From contig JADJAC010000009.1 in the NCBI GenBank assembly GCA_016704425.1, positions 76,540-140,539 on the forward strand: 64,000 nt of DNA, given 5' to 3'. Within the stretch, counting starts at the first letter, position 1; every line of letters begins with the position of its first letter. This document shows, piece after piece, positions 47,500 to 55,963 of the stretch. The DNA is from Sphingomonadales bacterium (lineage in GTDB: Bacteria; Pseudomonadota; Alphaproteobacteria; Sphingomonadales; Sphingomonadaceae). The translations under genes and the position numbers were made by a program. The notes beneath the pieces were generated by a model that was not told where the DNA came from, ran no database searches, and saw only the letters and a program-made list of their open reading frames with translations.

Positions 47500-47829
47500 T
47501 CAGTCCGCCTTTTCGCGCCGGGACGGGCGCGACCAGACCAGAACGTGTCCATTGTCATCACCCTTGAAGAGGTGGGCGCGCAGCGGCTGGACGAACGAAG
47601 GATCGTCGATCTGGACACTGACATAGTCACCGGCCTTCTCGCCGACATGTTTCCAGCCAGCGCCGACTTCGCGCGACTCATCACCCTCACCGGCGATCAC
47701 GCGAAAGTCCGGGGCGTTCTCGCTGTCGGATGGATCTGCCGGAACGAGGACAAGATCGATGTCGAGCGTCAGCGTGTGCAGATGCCCGGCAAAGCCGCCA
47801 CCGGCGGCAACAAATGTTCCAATACGCAT
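47500..47829 (-). CDS. DUF736 protein, copy 1
   Basis: A 109-residue protein of the DUF736 family (MRIGTFVAAGGGFAGHLHTL at the N-terminus; YVSVQIDDPSFVQPLRAHLF; VLVWSRPSRR at the end), a small beta-rich family common on sphingomonad and rhizobial plasmids. Function unknown. It lies between traF and the transglycosylase gene. A second, diverged copy is at 52099-52419. Confidence 0.85.
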   Translation of the reverse strand: MRIGTFVAAGGGFAGHLHTLTLDIDLVLVPADPSDSENAPDFRVIAGEGDESREVGAGWKHVGEKAGDYVSVQIDDPSFVQPLRAHLFKGDDNGHVLVWSRPSRREKAD

Positions 47830-47832
47830 GGG

Positions 47833-48410
47833 TCAGTCTCCTTGGGTTGAGGTTGGGGAAGTCTCGGAGGTGCGCGGGTCGGCGAACCATTCATGGTCGC
47901 CATTGCCCGCTTCGTTGGTCCAGATCGGTGTCGCGCGGCCGATGACTTGCGTGATGCGCAGCACGCCGAAGTAGCGGCCGTCGAAGCTGTCGGGCGCAGC
48001 CGGGTTCATCACGAACAGCTCGCCTCTGCGCAGCACATGGCAGCCCGCCCAGACCGGCAGCGGGCGCCCCAGGCGGTCGCGCGCACGCGCCGCACCGATA
48101 TATTGGCCGTCAATGGTGATGCCATGTGCAAAGCGGCAGACGCGCTGGCCGCGCACAGCCGCGATGCGCTTTAGCAGCGGCACGCCGGTCGGGAGGTAAT
48201 GCCGCTCGGCGAGCAGGCGGCGCAGTTCAGGCGGCGGTTGATCGCGACCCGTTCGCCGACGTGCAGGCTTGCCCTGCCGCGGATCGCGTAAAGCCCGGTC
48301 GGAACGGAGGCGGTCGCATTCCACACCGCGTAACGCGAGACCGGAACCGTCAGCGTCGCGAGTGTGGCGGCTGCGACGACGCCAGCCAAGAGGAAGCTGC
48401 GCCGGGTCAT
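47833..48410 (-). CDS. traF: TraF, S26-family peptidase for pilin maturation (one frameshift)
   Basis: About 192 residues after joining frames at GG 48236-48237. N-terminal part: MTRRSFLLAGVVAAATL anchor, then NATASVPTGLYAIRGRASL carrying the catalytic Ser of the S26 family. C-terminal part: PPPELRRLLAERHYLPTG, LLKRIAAVRGQRVC with the catalytic Lys, GRPLPVW and FDGRYFGVL. TraF-type peptidases cut and cyclise the TrbC pilin. The ATG at 48410 overlaps the DUF2840 stop. Confidence 0.85.
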
Positions 48411-48881
48411 GGCAACAGCGCCTTGCGCTGGAGCCAGGCGCGATGGCGTGCGGGGTTGTAGCCGCGGGGCAATTCGCGGCCCGCAATCCGGTTGTGGATG
48501 TGCCGCCAATGATCGGGCGCGACCTCGCAGGGGATCGATGCCTGACGCCTCAATGGCATCGATCAAGCGGAAGACCTGCACGACTTTCGGCCAGCCATGA
48601 ACGCTGAGCAGGACATCGCCGCCTGGATCAACCTGCGGAACGGTTGTGCAAGGTTCGCCCGCATCGACGGCCCGGACAATGTCTAGTGTCGAGCGAATGG
48701 TGCCGTATTTATTGGATGCCCAGCGAACCAGTCCGAACACTTGGCCCGCCGCATAGCTTTCGATGCGCTGGTTGCGACTGACAATTCGGTCGGCAACTGG
48801 CTTGCCGAACTTGAGCCAGTCCTCGCGCTTGCCCTCTCGCCAGACCAGCGTGACGCGGGTCAGCTGTGGCCCATCGCTCAA
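48407..48881 (-). CDS. DUF2840 protein (one frameshift, start uncertain)
   Basis: About 158 residues after removal of one base at the G4 run 48530-48533. N-terminal part LTRVTLVWREGKREDWLKFG and QVFGLVRWASNKYGTI; C-terminal part DHWRHIHNRIAGRELPRGYN, ending LQRKALLP. The family accompanies traF and parA in these elements; function unknown. TTG 48881 is the nearest plausible start but has no clear ribosome-binding site. The usual parA gene between repA and DUF2840 is missing here. Confidence 0.72.
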
Positions 48882-48940
48882 CCGCGTCTCGGCCGGCCTG
48901 CGCGGCGGCGCTTCGCCTTCCGTCCACAGCGCCGAGTCCG

Positions 48941-48974
48941 TTAGCAAGAATCCAAAGGATTCTTTGTTAGCTAA
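48941..48974. repeat. Palindrome between DUF2840 and repA
   Basis: A perfect 8-bp stem AAGAATCC (48946-48953) / GGATTCTT (48957-48964) with a 3-base AAA loop, extended by outer TTAGC (48941-48945) and GCTAA (48970-48974). It is strikingly AT-rich against its surroundings. It could be a partition or replication site, or the terminator of the repA transcript on the minus strand. Confidence 0.45.
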
Positions 48975-49020
48975 GTTAAGGGCGAAAGATGGCGCAGATT
49001 TCTGCGGCTTTGAAGGCCAT

Positions 49021-49093
49021 TTCGGTTCCCGATAGTCCGAACTTTCGGTTCCTGATCGTCCGAGTCTGGCGGTTCCTGATAGTCCGTGTTGCA
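49021..49093. repeat. Three iteron-like direct repeats next to repA
   Basis: Three tandem copies of a 23-24 bp unit whose core is GGTTCCYGATMGTCCG, starting at 49024, 49047 and 49071. They end directly at the repA stop codon. Repeats of this period next to a replication initiator gene are typical iterons bound by RepA, so this may be the replication origin of the element. Confidence 0.6.
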
Positions 49094-49972
49094 TCACGAC
49101 ATATCCACAGGCTGAAATCCGACGCGCCGCATGGCAGCGTCGAACGGATCGACGGGGGCCGCGACGAAGCTCAGCCGCTCGCGGCCGAGCGCGTGTTCGA
49201 TGGTGAGTTGGTATCCGGGCAGCGCCTGACGCCGCACAATGTCGCGCAACTCGAACGCGAAGCGTTTAGGCGGCGACAGCGCGCCAGACTTCATGTGCAG
49301 GTGCTGGAAGTCGAAGCTCCAGCCCCCACGCTGCTTGCCGCCGTGCTTGCGCACAATGCGATAAAGCCAGCGTTCAAGTCCGCCAGTCAGTGCGAAATAT
49401 CCAGGATCGATGGTCAGCACGAGGGCTTGGTCGATCACGCCCTCGTAAAACCAGTCGGGGACGATCATCTCGATCCCGAGCGCGCGGCCTGAGCCGTCGA
49501 GGCGCTCTTTCCATTCATTTATCCACGAAAAACGATGGCGTCGCCGCGCGTCGCGCTGGCGGATCGATGTCGCGATCGTGGTCGATTGCAGGCGGTCGAG
49601 CCCGGCCTTCAGCCGCTCGTAGCTCGCCTTGCCAGTGCCGCGACGCGTGAAGGCCAGGATCTCGTGCGGGGTCGCGGCAATTAGGCGGGATGTCGGGCGG
49701 CCCATGTCGCGCGCTTCAACGATCTGGCTGGCGATCCAGATGAGGACGTCGGCGTCCCAGATGGTCGCCATGCCATGTTCAGCGGTCGCCTCGACCAAGA
49801 TTGAGATCTCGCCCATCCGGAAGTCGATCGGGCGCACCCGTTTCGATTTGGCCAGACTGAAGAAAGGCCAGGCCATTAGATCCTGCGCGTCGCGGGCGGC
49901 GATGTCGCCGCCGGCGCTGACGAACAGGTCAAGCTGCGCGGGATTTGCGGGAAAGGTGGACAGGCGGCGCAT
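49094..49972 (-). CDS. repA: RepA, replication initiator protein A
   Basis: A 292-residue initiator of the family found on sphingomonad plasmids and conjugative elements (LMAWPFFSLAKSKR near residue 35; IWIASQIVEARDMGRPTSR; FALTGGLERWLYRIVRKHGG). It has winged-helix-like domains expected to bind iterons. I start at ATG 49972 (MRRLSTFPANPAQ); the longer frame to 50152 covers the AlpA-like gene in another frame. The three repeats immediately downstream support a replication function. Confidence 0.88.
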   Translation of the reverse strand: MRRLSTFPANPAQLDLFVSAGGDIAARDAQDLMAWPFFSLAKSKRVRPIDFRMGEISILVEATAEHGMATIWDADVLIWIASQIVEARDMGRPTSRLIAATPHEILAFTRRGTGKASYERLKAGLDRLQSTTIATSIRQRDARRRHRFSWINEWKERLDGSGRALGIEMIVPDWFYEGVIDQALVLTIDPGYFALTGGLERWLYRIVRKHGGKQRGGWSFDFQHLHMKSGALSPPKRFAFELRDIVRRQALPGYQLTIEHALGRERLSFVAAPVDPFDAAMRRVGFQPVDMS

Positions 49973-49982
49973 GGGCTGGTCT

Positions 49983-50253
49983 TCAGCGCCGCACCGGCGG
50001 CGTATAGCCATCAAGCCGCTTAGCGGGGTGGACCACGCCCTTACCGGGATCGCTGGTCGAACGGCGCAGGCCCTGCTCGGCCCAGGCATCGAGATCGGCG
50101 ACGGAGTAAACGATGCGTCCGCCGAGTTTGCGGTAGACCGGACCGGTCCCATAGCAGCGATGCTTTTCGAGCGTGCGGGCAGAGACCGACATGCACGGCG
50201 GCGTCGGGCGTTCGCAAGAAACGGGCGGTTACAGGGGTCGGTCTGGCATCCAT
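49983..50253 (-). CDS. AlpA/MerR-type helix-turn-helix protein (two-base frameshift)
   Basis: About 90 residues: MDARPTPVTARFLRTPDAAV and HVGL in one frame, then SARTLEKHRCYGTGP and YRKLGGRIVYSVADLDAWAE in another. Joining needs two extra bases in the AGAG tract 50181-50184 (a CT-type dinucleotide repeat). This is the standard small helix-turn-helix gene in front of repA, probably a regulator or excisionase-like factor. Confidence 0.75.
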
Positions 50254-50338
50254 GGCAAAGCTCCGGCGAAGGGTGGCAGCGGCAGCGGGCTATCGCTGCG
50301 GTTCGCGAGCTTTGGCGTGGTGCGGGCAGGCCGAGGGA

Positions 50339-50369
50339 GTGACAGAATTCGCCTCCGCGTTTCTGTCAC
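50339..50369. repeat. Hairpin downstream of the DUF2285 gene
   Basis: A perfect 9-bp inverted repeat GTGACAGAA (50339-50347) / TTCTGTCAC (50361-50369) with a 13-base loop, in the spacer between the DUF2285 gene end and the AlpA-like gene. There is no T-tract on either strand, so an operator is as likely as a terminator. Confidence 0.4.
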
Positions 50370-50391
50370 CCCTACCTCTGACCGATTGGTT

Positions 50392-51166
50392 TCAGCTGTG
50401 AACGAGCAGTTTGCGATATCCGACTGCGACGAGGCGGCGGGCATCGGCGATCAGCCGGAGCACGTGCCTTCGTTCACCCGAACCCTTCCATGTCGCTCCG
50501 ACAAGCGGGCGATGACCCCGAAAGACGAGGCCGAAGGCGAGGTCGCGCGAGGAGGCACCAGCCTCCAGCGCGTCATGGAGTCCCAGAAGCTGGGCAAAGC
50601 GCGAACGTTGATAAGCGGTGGGGAGCGTGGCCCGGTCGATTGCAAGCCGGTCCCCGCGCGTGGCCCGCTCCAGGCGTGCAGCAGCGGCGAGCCGAAGCCC
50701 GCACACCGGATCGCAGGGTATCGAAAGCGCTGGGACCGGTCGGCCCGGCGCATGGCGCACGCACAGGCGCAGCCGTGCGGTTCCATAGGCGACGACGACA
50801 TGGTGTTCAGCGTCGATCACCGCTTCGACCAGCGGCTCAGATCCGGGCGGAAGCAGAATCGCGCGTCCCGGATCGGCGGCTTCGAGGATCACCACATCGG
50901 GCGCGGCCTCCGGCGACCAGAGCGCTGGGTGTTCGCGCGGGTTTGCCTGAGGATCGGAGGGGAAAGCTCAAGCCCCAACGCCGGGACAGGCCCTCCTGTT
51001 CTGTGAGCTCGGTTTGAGGGAACTGGGCGATGCGGGCCAGGGTGTCAGCGTGGTCCTGCATATAGTCCGCATTACGATTCAGAAATTCCTGCGCGAAATC
51101 CGCATAGTCATGATGTCGATACTGATCTGCGGTCGATGGTGACCGCCAAGACGAACCACCGGACAT
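50392..51166 (-). CDS. DUF2285 protein with N-terminal DUF6499-like segment (one frameshift)
   Basis: About 257 residues after removing one base at the G4 run 50959-50962. The N-terminus (SSWRSPSTADQYRHHDYADF, EFLNRNADYM, SRRWGLSFP) resembles the DUF6499/regulator domain. The C-terminus (GVVILEAADPGRAI-like start, RLIADARRLVAVGYRKLL end) is DUF2285. ATG 51166 is preceded by AGGGG. The family is found in this backbone near repA and probably binds DNA; its function is unknown. Confidence 0.72.
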
Positions 51167-51322
51167 AAAGACCCCTGCAATGCACAGGCGAGAAGGCCAA
51201 GCATCAAGTCTTTGATTGGCGGAGATAACCCGCAAGTAACCAAGATTGCGGAAGATTGTGCGGATGATCGTAGTAAAACGGATGGTGCAACTAGGGAATC
51301 ATCCGCATTGTACTGAAAAGGA

Positions 51323-51589
51323 TCAAGCTTCTCGCGACTTTTCAAGAAGATGGCGATACCCGTGTGCGGTCATCCAGCGCGCCCGTTCGAGGTGACTGTC
51401 ATGAACCAGGCGCGCGCGATCCGGTTCGGAAGCGGCATCCAGACCGAAGACGATGCGCACCACTTCGCGCCAGTCAGCACCTTCCTCAGCCGCATCAAGT
51501 ATCCGTAAATACGTGATAAAATGGCGCTCGTCATAAGCCGTTATACGATTATCGGCCGGCGCACGGTTCTCGAATGGCGGTGTCGTCAT
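51323..51589 (-). CDS. Short DUF2285-like protein
   Basis: An 88-residue protein (MTTPPFENRAPADNRITAYD at the start; HFITYLRILDAAEEGADWRE; ARWMTAHGYRHLLEKSREA at the end) similar in its last 30 residues to the DUF2285 tail of the next gene. I start at ATG 51589; the frame is open to 51871 but overlaps the divergent XRE gene. It is probably a small DNA-binding accessory protein of the element. Confidence 0.72.
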   Translation of the reverse strand: MTTPPFENRAPADNRITAYDERHFITYLRILDAAEEGADWREVVRIVFGLDAASEPDRARLVHDSHLERARWMTAHGYRHLLEKSREA

Positions 51590-51770
51590 GGGTCGAGCCT
51601 TTGTTTCGACTCGTTTTTCATGGCGCTGCCCATAGCAGATTTTCGCTCCGATATGGTGCGGATTGTGGTTATCCCATTTCTGGGAGAACACCTTCCCTTG
51701 CCGAGCACAAGTGACAAAGTGCTGAATTCCCTTGGTTAAGGCGACCGGGACACCGGCAAGCTCGTCTCTC

Positions 51771-51797
51771 AGAGTATACTCCGTGGTTAAATACTCT
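51771..51797. promoter_or_regulatory. Operator-like inverted repeat upstream of the XRE gene
   Basis: AGAGTAT (51771-51777) and ATACTCT (51791-51797) form a perfect 7-bp inverted repeat with a 13-base spacer, ending 22 bases before the XRE start in the divergent region facing the DUF2285-like gene. Short symmetric boxes here are typical of autoregulation by small XRE proteins. Confidence 0.5.
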
Positions 51798-51819
51798 GCA
51801 ATGATGGCCATTCCGCGCG

Positions 51820-52029
51820 ATGACGTTGCGCGAGGTTCTTGCTGAGAATTTGAAACGACACCGGTTGGCAACGGGGTTGTCGCAGGAGGAGCTTGCCCAC
51901 CGTGCCGACATCGACCGGACCTATGTCAGCAGCCTCGAGCGCTGCCAATATTCCGCCACCGTGGACATGATCGAGAAACTTGCACGCGTGCTGGGCGTCG
52001 AAGCTGCCGAGCTTCTCCGTCAGTCCTAA
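51820..52029 (+). CDS. Small XRE-family transcriptional regulator
   Basis: A 69-residue protein that is almost only a Cro/CI helix-turn-helix: LAENLKRHRLATGLSQEELA, DIDRTYVSSLERCQYSATVD and IEKLARVLGVEAAELL. Size and layout resemble restriction-modification controller (C) proteins. It is divergent from the DUF2285-like gene, with a symmetric box between them, and probably autoregulates. Confidence 0.9.
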   Translation: MTLREVLAENLKRHRLATGLSQEELAHRADIDRTYVSSLERCQYSATVDMIEKLARVLGVEAAELLRQS

Positions 52030-52058
52030 TCGTCAGAAGCGAGACTTGAACATGCCGA

Positions 52059-52088
52059 AGCCCCGCCCGGCAGGTGCCGGGCGGGGCT
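52059..52088. terminator. Strong bidirectional hairpin between XRE and DUF736
   Basis: A perfect 13-bp stem AGCCCCGCCCGGC (52059-52071) / GCCGGGCGGGGCT (52076-52088) with a 4-base AGGT loop, between the 3' ends of two convergent genes. A related hairpin is present at 52986-53013. Confidence 0.75.
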
Positions 52089-52098
52089 GGCTTGGCGG

Positions 52099-52419
52099 TC
52101 AGTCGCCGTTGCTGCGGCGGGCGCGCGACCAGATCAGGTTGTGCGACTTGCCGTCTTCGTCGTCGAAGAGGTTGGCGAAGATCGGGGCGGTGAAGCTGGG
52201 ATCGTCGAGCTTGACCGAGAGATAGTCGCGGCCTTCGTTCGAGCGCTTGGTCCAGGCGGCGCCGATTTCCGCGCGGCCGACGAAGACCCGGTGCGACGGC
52301 GCATTTTCGTTGTCGCTGTCTTCGGGGACGATGCGGACGTTCTTCTGCTGCACCGACATGGTGACGATCTCGCCCTTGTATTCGTTGCCAGTCTTGGTGA
52401 AAGTTCCGATGTTGGCCAT
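52099..52419 (-). CDS. DUF736 protein, copy 2
   Basis: A 106-residue DUF736 protein (MANIGTFTKTGNEYKGEIVT; APSHRVFVGRAEIGAAW; YLSVKLDDPSFTAPIFANLF; LIWSRARR). The start at 52419 follows a GGAAATCATC leader with AAGGAAA. It is closer to the usual family consensus than copy 1. Its leader region contains a structured element shared with the DUF2493 gene. Confidence 0.88.
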   Translation of the reverse strand: MANIGTFTKTGNEYKGEIVTMSVQQKNVRIVPEDSDNENAPSHRVFVGRAEIGAAWTKRSNEGRDYLSVKLDDPSFTAPIFANLFDDEDGKSHNLIWSRARRSNGD

Positions 52420-52489
52420 GATGATTTCCTTCAAGTTTGTCGAACCCGCGCCCATCGCGGCCTCGATGGCTGGCCCGCGGCAGGGGCTT

Positions 52490-52643
52490 GCGCCCGCTGC
52501 ATCCGCAGGACCGGAACAGAGTGGAGGACGGCGGCCAGACGGCTTTCTTGTCTCGCGAGGAATGGGCGGCACGCCCAGGGGAAGAAAGTTGGCAGGACGG
52601 CGTTGCAGCAAGGGATCAAGCGGCGAAGCCATCCCCTGCCAAC
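52490..52643. promoter_or_regulatory. Structured leader element, copy A (upstream of DUF736)
   Basis: A conserved block (about 52514-52560) including GGAGGACGGCGG and TTGTCTCGCGA, which matches a block upstream of the DUF2493 gene at about 60805-60855. It is built into a hairpin: CTTTCTT pairs with AAGAAAG (about 52543-52549 with 52582-52588), and GGGCG pairs with CGCCC inside. A second inverted repeat follows, GTTGGCAGG (52588-52596) / CCTGCCAAC (52635-52643). No gene is seen in 52420-53029. Confidence 0.5.
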
Positions 52644-52985
52644 CAAAGCCATTGAAGAGGCGGCATTGGCTCGGGTCACCCTTGACCGGGAGCCATGGCA
52701 CTTTCCGGGCTTCCCTGACCGAGCAGCGATCGTGCGGGTGTCGTCACGTGGCTCGCTTGCAGGTTGTCACCGCATCTCCAGACATCGGCAACGGCGATGC
52801 GCAGCCCTCGGATCTAATCGTGATCTGCGCAATCGGCGCGTCACGGCCCAGCCTCATACTGGCTCCGAATTCTCGACCTCGCTCCGGCCCTGAAACTGCC
52901 TCGATCAAGCTCACCCAAGACGAGTGAGGCGGAGGCTGCCACTGATCGCAACGCCTGCCTCGTAACGGGTGGACTGGCCGTGCCT

Positions 52986-53013
52986 GCCCCGTCCGGCACC
53001 TGTCGGGCGGGGC
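52986..53013. terminator. Hairpin downstream of the small membrane protein gene
   Basis: GCCCCGTCCGGC (52986-52997) pairs with GTCGGGCGGGGC (53002-53013) with two G-T wobbles and a 4-base loop. It is nearly the same sequence as the hairpin at 52059-52088. It lies 17 bases past the stop of the minus-strand gene and should terminate it. Confidence 0.6.
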
Positions 53014-53029
53014 TTGGAAATTGACGATG

Positions 53030-53428
53030 CTATGGCCGGGTGCGGCTCCATTGTGTCCAGGACGCAGCAGCTATGATTGCCGCGCCGAGCAGCGATACGA
53101 CGAGTTGCCACGCGCTTGGCGGCATGGTCGCCGCAGCGATGCCGTGGACCGCGTGATATCCCGCGACGGCAGCTGGTGCGGCAAAGGCGATACCGATCGC
53201 TGCCCGCGTCAGGTCTGACTTGGCGAAGGCCAGTGCGAGTTGGGCAACGGCGAGCAGGATGATCGCGGCAATGGCCGCGGCGGCGAGCGCAGCGACGATG
53301 CCGCTGCGGTAGGTCGCCGAACCTGCAAGAAATGCCACGAACAGCGGCAGCGCGTAGATCGAAAGGCGGAACAGAAGCGCGCAGCACAGGAATACTGCGA
53401 CAATTATCAGGGCAAAGCCGATCAGCAT
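53030..53428 (-). CDS. Small polytopic membrane protein
   Basis: A 132-residue hydrophobic protein with four predicted transmembrane helices (LIGFALIIVAVFLCCALLF, SGIVAALAAAAIAAIILLA, AAIGIAFAAPAAVAGYHAV, LVVSLLGAAIIAAASW). ATG 53428 is placed by a perfect AAGGAGG. I do not recognise a family. It lies just left of the RIT element and ends at a hairpin terminator. It is probably an accessory gene of the conjugative backbone. Confidence 0.75.
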   Translation of the reverse strand: MLIGFALIIVAVFLCCALLFRLSIYALPLFVAFLAGSATYRSGIVAALAAAAIAAIILLAVAQLALAFAKSDLTRAAIGIAFAAPAAVAGYHAVHGIAAATMPPSAWQLVVSLLGAAIIAAASWTQWSRTRP

Positions 53429-53623
53429 GGCGTCCTCCTTGGAACCAAGGGATTGGGACGCGCTCTCCACCACCACCACAGCGCAATGTGCATGATATCC
53501 ATAGCAGAAATGCGCAACGGCTGGAATACCCGATGGGCATCCAGCGATGCGGCGCAACGCGATTTGGCGCGGTCAGGGATTGAACGGGTCATATTCGCGA
53601 TTATGCGGATCTTGGCATAATTG

Positions 53624-53648
53624 CGATTATGATCCCTTCGAGATTATG
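53624..53648 (+). repeat. Left terminal inverted repeat of the RIT element
   Basis: Begins CGATTATGATCCCTTCG and continues AGATTATG. It is the reverse complement of 57028-57052 except for one base (C against T in the CTTCG/CTTTG position). Confidence 0.88.
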
Positions 53649-53715
53649 GACAGTTGATGATGTCCAGCCTCGATAATGGTGCGTTCGCGCTGGGCTTTGG
53701 CTCAGTGCGAATATT

Positions 53716-53742
53716 TTGAGCTGCACATAATAGTCAGCTCAA
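53716..53742 (+). repeat. Hairpin in the ritA leader
   Basis: TTGAGCTG (53716-53723) and CAGCTCAA (53735-53742) form a perfect 8-bp stem with an 11-base loop, 30 bases before the ritA start. It may control recombinase expression or be an inner recombinase-binding site. Confidence 0.45.
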
Positions 53743-53771
53743 CTCCGATCTCCAGCAAAAGGAGATCAAAT

Positions 53772-55001
53772 ATGCCCACCCCAATCTCACTCCAACTCCG
53801 GATCGTCGATCCGGACGGCCCATTTGCCGCGATTATCGACAGTTATGACGAGCATCTACGAAATGCTCGGCATGGTTCGCGTCGTCGTTATCTCGCCAGC
53901 ATCGTCCACTTCGGGCAGTGGCTGACTGGTGAGAATCTTGGGGCCAGTCAGGTCGATGAAATAGAAATCACGAGGTTCCTGACAGAGCACCTGCCAATCT
54001 GCATTTGCCCTCGGCCCATCCCGTTCAGGGTGATCGAGGTCAGAGCAGCCCTTAACATTCTGCTGCGCCTGTTACGCACCCAGGGCGTGGTCGGCGTTCC
54101 ACGCGAAGATGAAATCGCTCGGGAACTTGCGCTCTTCGACTGCAAGATGGACCAAATCTGGGGACTGTCCCGCAGAACGCGCGAGCATCGCTGCCGCATT
54201 GTCGGGCGCTTCCTGCGGGGCCAGTTCGGAACGAAGCCTATTGTGCTTGCGTTGATCAGCCCATCATCGGTTCGCCACTTCGTCCTTGGCGAACCAGGTC
54301 GCAGTGCGAACACAATCCGTTCGATGGGCGGTGCCATCCAGTGCTGGCTTCGTTGCCGTGAGCTGCGCGGCGACAATGCCACCGATCTGCGACGGGCGAT
54401 ACCGCGCCCGGCCCATTGGCCGCAAACGACCTTGCCCGAAGCGCTGTCCGAAGGCGAACTGGCAAAACTCTTCGCATCGTTCGATCTGCCCTGTCCGTCC
54501 CGGCGGCGCGGCTATGCCATGGCTCGCTGTCTGGCCGATCTGGGCCTTCGATGCAGCGAGGTCGTTGGGCTTCGCCTTGATGACATCGACTGGCAAACAG
54601 GCACCGTTCACATCGTTGCTGGCAAAGCAAGGCGTGCCGACGTGCTGCCGCTTCCGAAGGCAACGGGCGAGGCAATCGCCGAATATCTGCAATACGAGCG
54701 CCCGTCGACGCAATGCCGTTCGATTTTTGTCCGGCACGTGGCTCCAGTCGGGGAGCCGGTTGGACGACGGGTCGTCCAGCGGGCAATGCTTGCTGCTTAT
54801 CGACGATGCGGTTGGGATCGAACGCGCGTTCATATCCTTCGTCACACCCTGGGCAGTCGGCTGATCAATGCCGGAACACCGATGAAGCAGATCGCCGATA
54901 TACTGCGACACCGCAGCATCACCACTTCAGCAACGTACACACGTGTGGATGTTGCGCATTTATCAGCTGTGGCTCTGCCGTGGCCAGGGAGCGCAGCATG
55001 A
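53772..55001 (+). CDS. RIT tyrosine recombinase A
   Basis: A 409-residue site-specific integrase. It has an N-terminal SAM-like DNA-binding domain (RYLASIVHFGQWLTGENLG) and a C-terminal catalytic domain with Arg I in ADLGLRCSEVVGLRLDD, HxxR in HILRHTLGSRLINAGT, and the Tyr nucleophile in SATYTRVDV. ATG 53772 follows AGGAG. It overlaps the next recombinase by four bases (ATGA). Confidence 0.92.
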   Translation: MPTPISLQLRIVDPDGPFAAIIDSYDEHLRNARHGSRRRYLASIVHFGQWLTGENLGASQVDEIEITRFLTEHLPICICPRPIPFRVIEVRAALNILLRLLRTQGVVGVPREDEIARELALFDCKMDQIWGLSRRTREHRCRIVGRFLRGQFGTKPIVLALISPSSVRHFVLGEPGRSANTIRSMGGAIQCWLRCRELRGDNATDLRRAIPRPAHWPQTTLPEALSEGELAKLFASFDLPCPSRRRGYAMARCLADLGLRCSEVVGLRLDDIDWQTGTVHIVAGKARRADVLPLPKATGEAIAEYLQYERPSTQCRSIFVRHVAPVGEPVGRRVVQRAMLAAYRRCGWDRTRVHILRHTLGSRLINAGTPMKQIADILRHRSITTSATYTRVDVAHLSAVALPWPGSAA

Positions 55002-55963
55002 GCGGCGCCCACACAATGCACGCAGTAGCGCAAAGCTATCTTGCCGAACGACGGCATCTGGGCTTCGCGCTGGAACGCTCGGGAAGTCTGACGCTCGCCT
55101 TTGCGCGGTTCGCCGATGCCAATGGCCATGAGGGCGCGCTCACTTCTGACATCGTGTTGCGATGGGCCAAGGAAGAGGCGCAACACTCCGACCCGTTCAC
55201 CTGGGCGGGCCGCATCAACGTCTTGAGGCCGTTCGCCCGCTACCTTGCCGCGCAAGATCCGCATACCACCTTCCCCGCAGACTCGCCGTTCGGTCGCGGA
55301 CACCGCCGTCTGGCACCACATATTTATACGCGCGCTGAGGTCGTAGCCCTGCTCACGGCGGCGGGCCAGATGGCTCCGATAGGCGGGATGACACCCACTA
55401 CGTTCACCACCCTGCTCGGCCTGCTCGACGCGACCGGCCTGCGAATATCAGAGGCGCTGCACCTGTCGTGCGGTGATCTTGATAATCGGGAGGAGCAGTT
55501 CACCATCCGGCACGCGAAGTTCCAGCGAACCCGCCTCGTACCTCTGCATCCGACGGTCGGCGAAGCACTGCGCGCCTACTTGCTTGTGCGGGCACGATAT
55601 GGCGGGATGGAACCGACCGCGCCGCTGTTCCTGTCCGAGAAGACGGGGCGAGCACTTCAATATCAAAGCGTGAGAAGTGGCTTCCGGGCGTTGACGGCGG
55701 GCCTCGGGATCGTCGCCCGGGGCGGTCATCCAACCATCCGCATCCATGATCTGCGACACAGCTTCATCTGTCGTCGGCTGATGCTGTGGCAGGCAGGAGG
55801 CGACAATCTCGGCAACGCCATGATGGCACTAGCGACCTATGTTGGTCACATCAATATCGGCAATACCTACTGGTACATGCAGGCGGTGCCAGAACTGATG
55901 GCAATCGCTGGTAACCGCTTCGAGGCGTTCGGCAACAAGCTTGGGGAGGTGCATCATGGCTGA
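54998..55963 (+). CDS. RIT tyrosine recombinase B
   Basis: A 321-residue integrase with Arg I in ATGLRISEALHLSCGD, HxxR in IHDLRHSFICRRLML, and a Tyr in NIGNTYWYMQAVP. It is shorter than copy A. It starts within the stop of A and overlaps C by eight bases, so the three are made from one transcript, as required if they act as a complex. Confidence 0.92.
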   Translation: MSGAHTMHAVAQSYLAERRHLGFALERSGSLTLAFARFADANGHEGALTSDIVLRWAKEEAQHSDPFTWAGRINVLRPFARYLAAQDPHTTFPADSPFGRGHRRLAPHIYTRAEVVALLTAAGQMAPIGGMTPTTFTTLLGLLDATGLRISEALHLSCGDLDNREEQFTIRHAKFQRTRLVPLHPTVGEALRAYLLVRARYGGMEPTAPLFLSEKTGRALQYQSVRSGFRALTAGLGIVARGGHPTIRIHDLRHSFICRRLMLWQAGGDNLGNAMMALATYVGHINIGNTYWYMQAVPELMAIAGNRFEAFGNKLGEVHHG

